Origin: Gemmatimonadota bacterium | GTDB lineage: Bacteria; Gemmatimonadota; Gemmatimonadetes; Palauibacterales; Palauibacteraceae | Direction: 5' to 3' | Length of the DNA: 64,000 bases | Assembly: GCA_029262175.1 (NCBI GenBank) | Contig: JAJCZV010000018.1 | Location: 1 to 64,000 of the forward strand | Shown here: one piece after another, positions 61,422 to 64,000 of the stretch | Position numbering within the stretch: position 1 is the first letter of the stretch | Layout of the letters: each line of letters starts with the position of its first letter | The notes under the pieces: generated by a model | Database searches by the model: none | What the model was told of the DNA's origin: nothing | The model's input: only the letters and a program-made list of their open reading frames with translations | Made by a program: the position numbers and the translations under genes

Positions 61422-62468
61422 CTACGGATTGCCGTGCCGGCTCCATGCCAAGCCGCTGGGGCCCGAGCCCGCTTCGATCGCTTCGATCATTCTCCTCGTC
61501 GCCACATCGATCACGAACACCTGCTGACTCACCGGTGACAAAACGTAGGCGTGATGACCGTCGCTCGAGAACCTGATCGAACGAGGTTCCCCCCCGAGCG
61601 CGATCTCGCCGAGCACCTCGTGCGAAGTCGCGTCGAGGACCGTCACTGTGCGACTCCCGCGGTTCGAGACCCACGCTTGATTGTTTCCCGGGTGGAACGA
61701 AACTCGAACCGGCTCAATGCCGCCGCTCGGGAAACGGTCGACCTCTTTCGGTCGTCGTCGCCCCTTGATGAGACTGATGGTGTTGTCGCCGCTGTTTGCC
61801 ACCCACAAGTCGCGGCCATCGGCCGTGAGCGCGAGCCCGGTGGGACCCTGCCCCGTAGCGATTCGGGAAGGCACGACGGTGATCCGGTCGATGATCGTGA
61901 TCGCGTTCGACTCGGTGTTCGAGACATACACACGTCGTCCGTCGTGGCTGACGGTGACATTCTCGGAAATCGCGCTCCCGGTCTTCCACAACATCTTCAC
62001 TTCGCCGGTGTGCGCGTCGAGTTCAACGACGCCGCCTTCGGGTTCAGTCGTCATCCACAACCGCTGGCCACGCGTGCCCACGGTGATGCCGCCGAGGTTT
62101 CGATAGTCACCGGGTTGGAACACCGCATGCACTTGTCGACTTTCCAAATCGAGCACGGTGACGCCGGCGCTCGACGTGCCCGCTGGATCCCAGCTGTAGC
62201 TGGTGACGTAGGCGAAACGCCCGTCCGGGCTCAGCGCGACCCCTCTAGGGTTCGGTCCGGTCGGAAATCGAGCCAGCACACGGTTGTGGATCGGATCGAT
62301 GAGCACGGCCTCCGCCCCCGTCCCGCTCAGAACGACGAGCGCGCCGGACTCCTGTGATCGCAGCTCGGCCGCGACGGACGTGCCCTGGGCGTTTAGAGCC
62401 TGAGCGCCAGCTAGGACGTAGGCAACGCCCGCCGCCACTCCTATGAATGCTTTTCTGTTGATATGCAC
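61422..62468 (-). CDS. YVTN-repeat beta-propeller secreted protein
   Basis: 348 residues from GTG at 62468 (GGAGGGGTGG upstream). A signal peptide (FIGVAAGVAYVLAGAQALNAQ) leads to a seven-bladed YVTN/NHL-like propeller (RFAYVTSYSWDP; RRVYVSNTESNAITI; DLWVANSGDNTISLI). These propellers serve as secreted binding or redox scaffolds; here no enzyme site is seen. Confidence 0.85.
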   Translation of the reverse strand: MHINRKAFIGVAAGVAYVLAGAQALNAQGTSVAAELRSQESGALVVLSGTGAEAVLIDPIHNRVLARFPTGPNPRGVALSPDGRFAYVTSYSWDPAGTSSAGVTVLDLESRQVHAVFQPGDYRNLGGITVGTRGQRLWMTTEPEGGVVELDAHTGEVKMLWKTGSAISENVTVSHDGRRVYVSNTESNAITIIDRITVVPSRIATGQGPTGLALTADGRDLWVANSGDNTISLIKGRRRPKEVDRFPSGGIEPVRVSFHPGNNQAWVSNRGSRTVTVLDATSHEVLGEIALGGEPRSIRFSSDGHHAYVLSPVSQQVFVIDVATRRMIEAIEAGSGPSGLAWSRHGNP

Positions 62469-62653
62469 CGGTTACCACCCCTCCACGACGCTCGGAGCTA
62501 AGGACCGATTCGTCCCCAAGAGATCCCGGGGTCGTCGTAACGTGTGAATATAGCGCCTGTTGGCTCCGAGGTCTCCTGGGAGCGTCCGACGTCCGCTTCC
62601 GGGGCTTCGCCCCGTGTGGCTCGCTGGAAGTGCAAGGGCGGGGCCTGGAGCCC

Positions 62654-63385
62654 CTAAATCTGCCGCAGCTGACGAACCAGCTCCAGAGCCTTTTCACCGA
62701 ACTGGCCCATTCGAACGCTGGGCTCGCCCCCGTAACGCTCCCGGAAACGGATCGGCACGGCTCCGTGCTCTAACGACGCCTTCTTCAAGAGGACCGCCAG
62801 GGCGACGTTCGTAAGAAAGAACGGGTGGACCTTCAGGCGTTCGATCGCTGGGAGAAGGGCCGACGTTCGCATCAGGCGATAAGGGGTGTTTGCGTCGATG
62901 CACCGCTCGCCGGTCGTCACGAGCAACAGCATCTTGAGCACACGGCTGGCGAGCACCCGGCGCCAACCGTCGTCGCGTCGGCGCCGCCATCCGTAGATCA
63001 CGTCGCACTCCTCGCGAAGGCGCCAGACGCGGAAGAAGTACTGCGGGTCGCATTGGCCGTCCGAGTCGATCTGAAATACGTGGCGGGCGTTCATCTCGAT
63101 CGCACGTTCGTATCCGACCAGACAGCTGGCCCCGTGTCCGCGGTTCGCATGCGAGTGAAGAACGACTCGTTCGCCCAGCTGTTCTCGCAGTCGGGACACG
63201 ATGTCGGCGCTGCGATCGAGCGAGCCGTCATCGATCACCAGCATCACGAAATCTTCGGTCCAGTTCTCGATCTCGTGGAACCACTCCCGGATCACTTTGC
63301 GGACCGACGGCTGCTCGTTGAAGACGGGGATCACGACGACGAGTTCTGGGCCGTCAGGTCTCACGGACGGGGACGCGTCAGCCAT
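62654..63385 (-). CDS. GT2-family glycosyltransferase
   Basis: 243 residues. A GT-A domain with VVIPVFNEQPSV, VIDDGSLDRSA, the DSDGQCDP DxD motif and a GWRRRRDDGW acceptor segment. It likely adds a sugar to a lipid carrier or polysaccharide. Its start overlaps the end of the UGM gene by 8 nt; UDP-galactofuranose made there may be its donor. Confidence 0.88.
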   Translation of the reverse strand: MADASPSVRPDGPELVVVIPVFNEQPSVRKVIREWFHEIENWTEDFVMLVIDDGSLDRSADIVSRLREQLGERVVLHSHANRGHGASCLVGYERAIEMNARHVFQIDSDGQCDPQYFFRVWRLREECDVIYGWRRRRDDGWRRVLASRVLKMLLLVTTGERCIDANTPYRLMRTSALLPAIERLKVHPFFLTNVALAVLLKKASLEHGAVPIRFRERYGGEPSVRMGQFGEKALELVRQLRQI

Positions 63386-64000
63386 TCAGTGCCTCGGCCG
63401 GGCGAATGCGTTGTGCGAGCCGGTCGAACTCCTTCAGCGCCATCGCGACCACTTGATCCATGTTGTAGTACCGGTAACGAGCGAGGCGTCCAACGAAGCT
63501 GACGTCGCTGCGCGCATCGGCCACCTCGGCATATCGCTTGTACATCGCCTTCGACTCGTCGTTGGGCACGGGGTAGTACGGCTCCTGGGTCTCCTCGAGC
63601 GAGGCGGGATACTCCCGGATGATCGTCGAGTTGGAGATGGCCTGACCGGTCGCGTGTTTGAGTTCGACGATCCGCGTAAAGTCGTGATCGTTCGGATAGT
63701 TCACCTGCATCTCGGGCTGCCAGAAGCCCGGCTTACCGGAGATCGACAAGCGGTCGGTGAGCGCCTCGGGCGTAAAGGACTCACGCTCGAACAAAAGAGA
63801 GCGGTAGGGCAGCCGACCCAATCCGTATTCGAAGAACCGATCGATCGCCCCGGTGTAGATGAGGTGGTCACATTCGAACTTCGACCGCACCTTGAAGTAG
63901 TCCGTGTCGAGAAGGATGGTCACCGGCATCGCCGCTTCGACCAGGTTCTCGAATAGCCGGTGATAACCATCGCGAGGAAGCGCCTGAAAATCCTCTCGCA
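63378..64000 (-). CDS. glf: UDP-galactopyranose mutase (partial, C-terminus)
   Basis: About 206 residues of the C-terminal portion; the gene runs off the right edge. The sequence FQALPRDGYHRLFENL, then YPNDHDFTRIVELKHATGQ and YPVPNDESKAMYKRY match UGM. The flavoenzyme converts UDP-galactopyranose to UDP-galactofuranose for surface glycans. The overlap with the GT2 gene supports a galactofuranosyl pathway. Confidence 0.92.
   Translation of the reverse strand, partial: REDFQALPRDGYHRLFENLVEAAMPVTILLDTDYFKVRSKFECDHLIYTGAIDRFFEYGLGRLPYRSLLFERESFTPEALTDRLSISGKPGFWQPEMQVNYPNDHDFTRIVELKHATGQAISNSTIIREYPASLEETQEPYYPVPNDESKAMYKRYAEVADARSDVSFVGRLARYRYYNMDQVVAMALKEFDRLAQRIRPAEALNG

Noticed and set aside
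1..64000. CRISPR arrays, rRNA genes, insertion sequences
   Set aside because: No regularly spaced repeats, rRNA sequence or transposase motifs were found on reading.

Overview
The window is GC-rich, densely coded DNA from a Gram-negative (outer-membrane) bacterium with a large regulatory and secreted repertoire. Several features are familiar from Gemmatimonadota and neighbouring phyla: an ECF sigma factor beside Ser/Thr kinases, a GltD-like FeS flavoprotein next to a 2-oxoacid:ferredoxin oxidoreductase, many lipoprotein beta-propellers, and TonB/carboxypeptidase-regulatory proteins. The phylum is my inference, not something the sequence proves. No CRISPR array, rRNA operon, intact insertion sequence or intact integrase gene was seen.

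Region by region: 1-2045 carries the start of korA and a GltD-like FeS flavoprotein (minus strand). 2205-12026 is a one-direction phosphosignalling island: ECF sigma factor, two transmembrane Ser/Thr kinases, a membrane-anchored PP2C phosphatase, a zinc-ribbon/FHA protein, a secreted trypsin-like protease carrying a cytoplasmic FHA domain, and an outer-membrane-type protein. It closes with a strong terminator at 12081-12116. 12119-13723 holds two unknown minus-strand genes. 13932-26631 is a purine catabolism supercluster: guanine deaminase, xanthine dehydrogenase (Mo subunit plus fused FeS/FAD subunit), a DUF6986 aldolase-fold protein, a zinc-type dehydrogenase, urate hydroxylase PuuD with its own cytochrome c, HIU hydrolase, OHCU decarboxylase, allantoicase and allantoinase. 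Together these convert guanine to xanthine, urate, 5-hydroxyisourate, OHCU, allantoin, allantoate, and ureidoglycolate plus urea. 26687-35865 is mixed metabolism: PLP decarboxylase, peptidoglycan-binding protein, serine hydrolase, uridine kinase, LVIVD lipoprotein, a sarcosine-oxidase-like flavoenzyme with an apparent AUC start, and an acetolactate-synthase-type ThDP enzyme.

35908-41323 is a glycosylation block (GT2 with membrane tail, methyltransferase, GT39/GT-C-like membrane enzyme, beta-helix lipoprotein). 41332-42405 holds an MBL hydrolase and a cold-shock protein. 42557-44560 is a gene-poor, less GC-rich stretch lying between a broken tRNA-Ser copy and an intact tRNA-Ser(TGA), which looks like an old integration scar; it is followed by a possible 20-residue peptide gene. 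44600-56624 carries signal peptidase I, a large outer-membrane protein, a tightly overlapping trio (methyltransferase, stand-alone Ada metal-binding domain, serine hydrolase-VanX fusion), a HerA-like ATPase divergent from a small Cys-rich protein across a palindrome, a TonB-plug-like protein and OsmC. 56759-64000 carries a non-canonical Nramp transporter, a zincin-like lipoprotein, two beta-propeller proteins, a GT2 and the 3' part of UDP-galactopyranose mutase.

The two most notable assemblies are the kinase-phosphatase-FHA-protease island, whose topology suggests a signalling route between cytoplasm and periplasm, and the purine operons, where two enzymes of unknown role (DUF6986 and the dehydrogenase) sit where the missing ureidoglycolate/glyoxylate steps would be expected.
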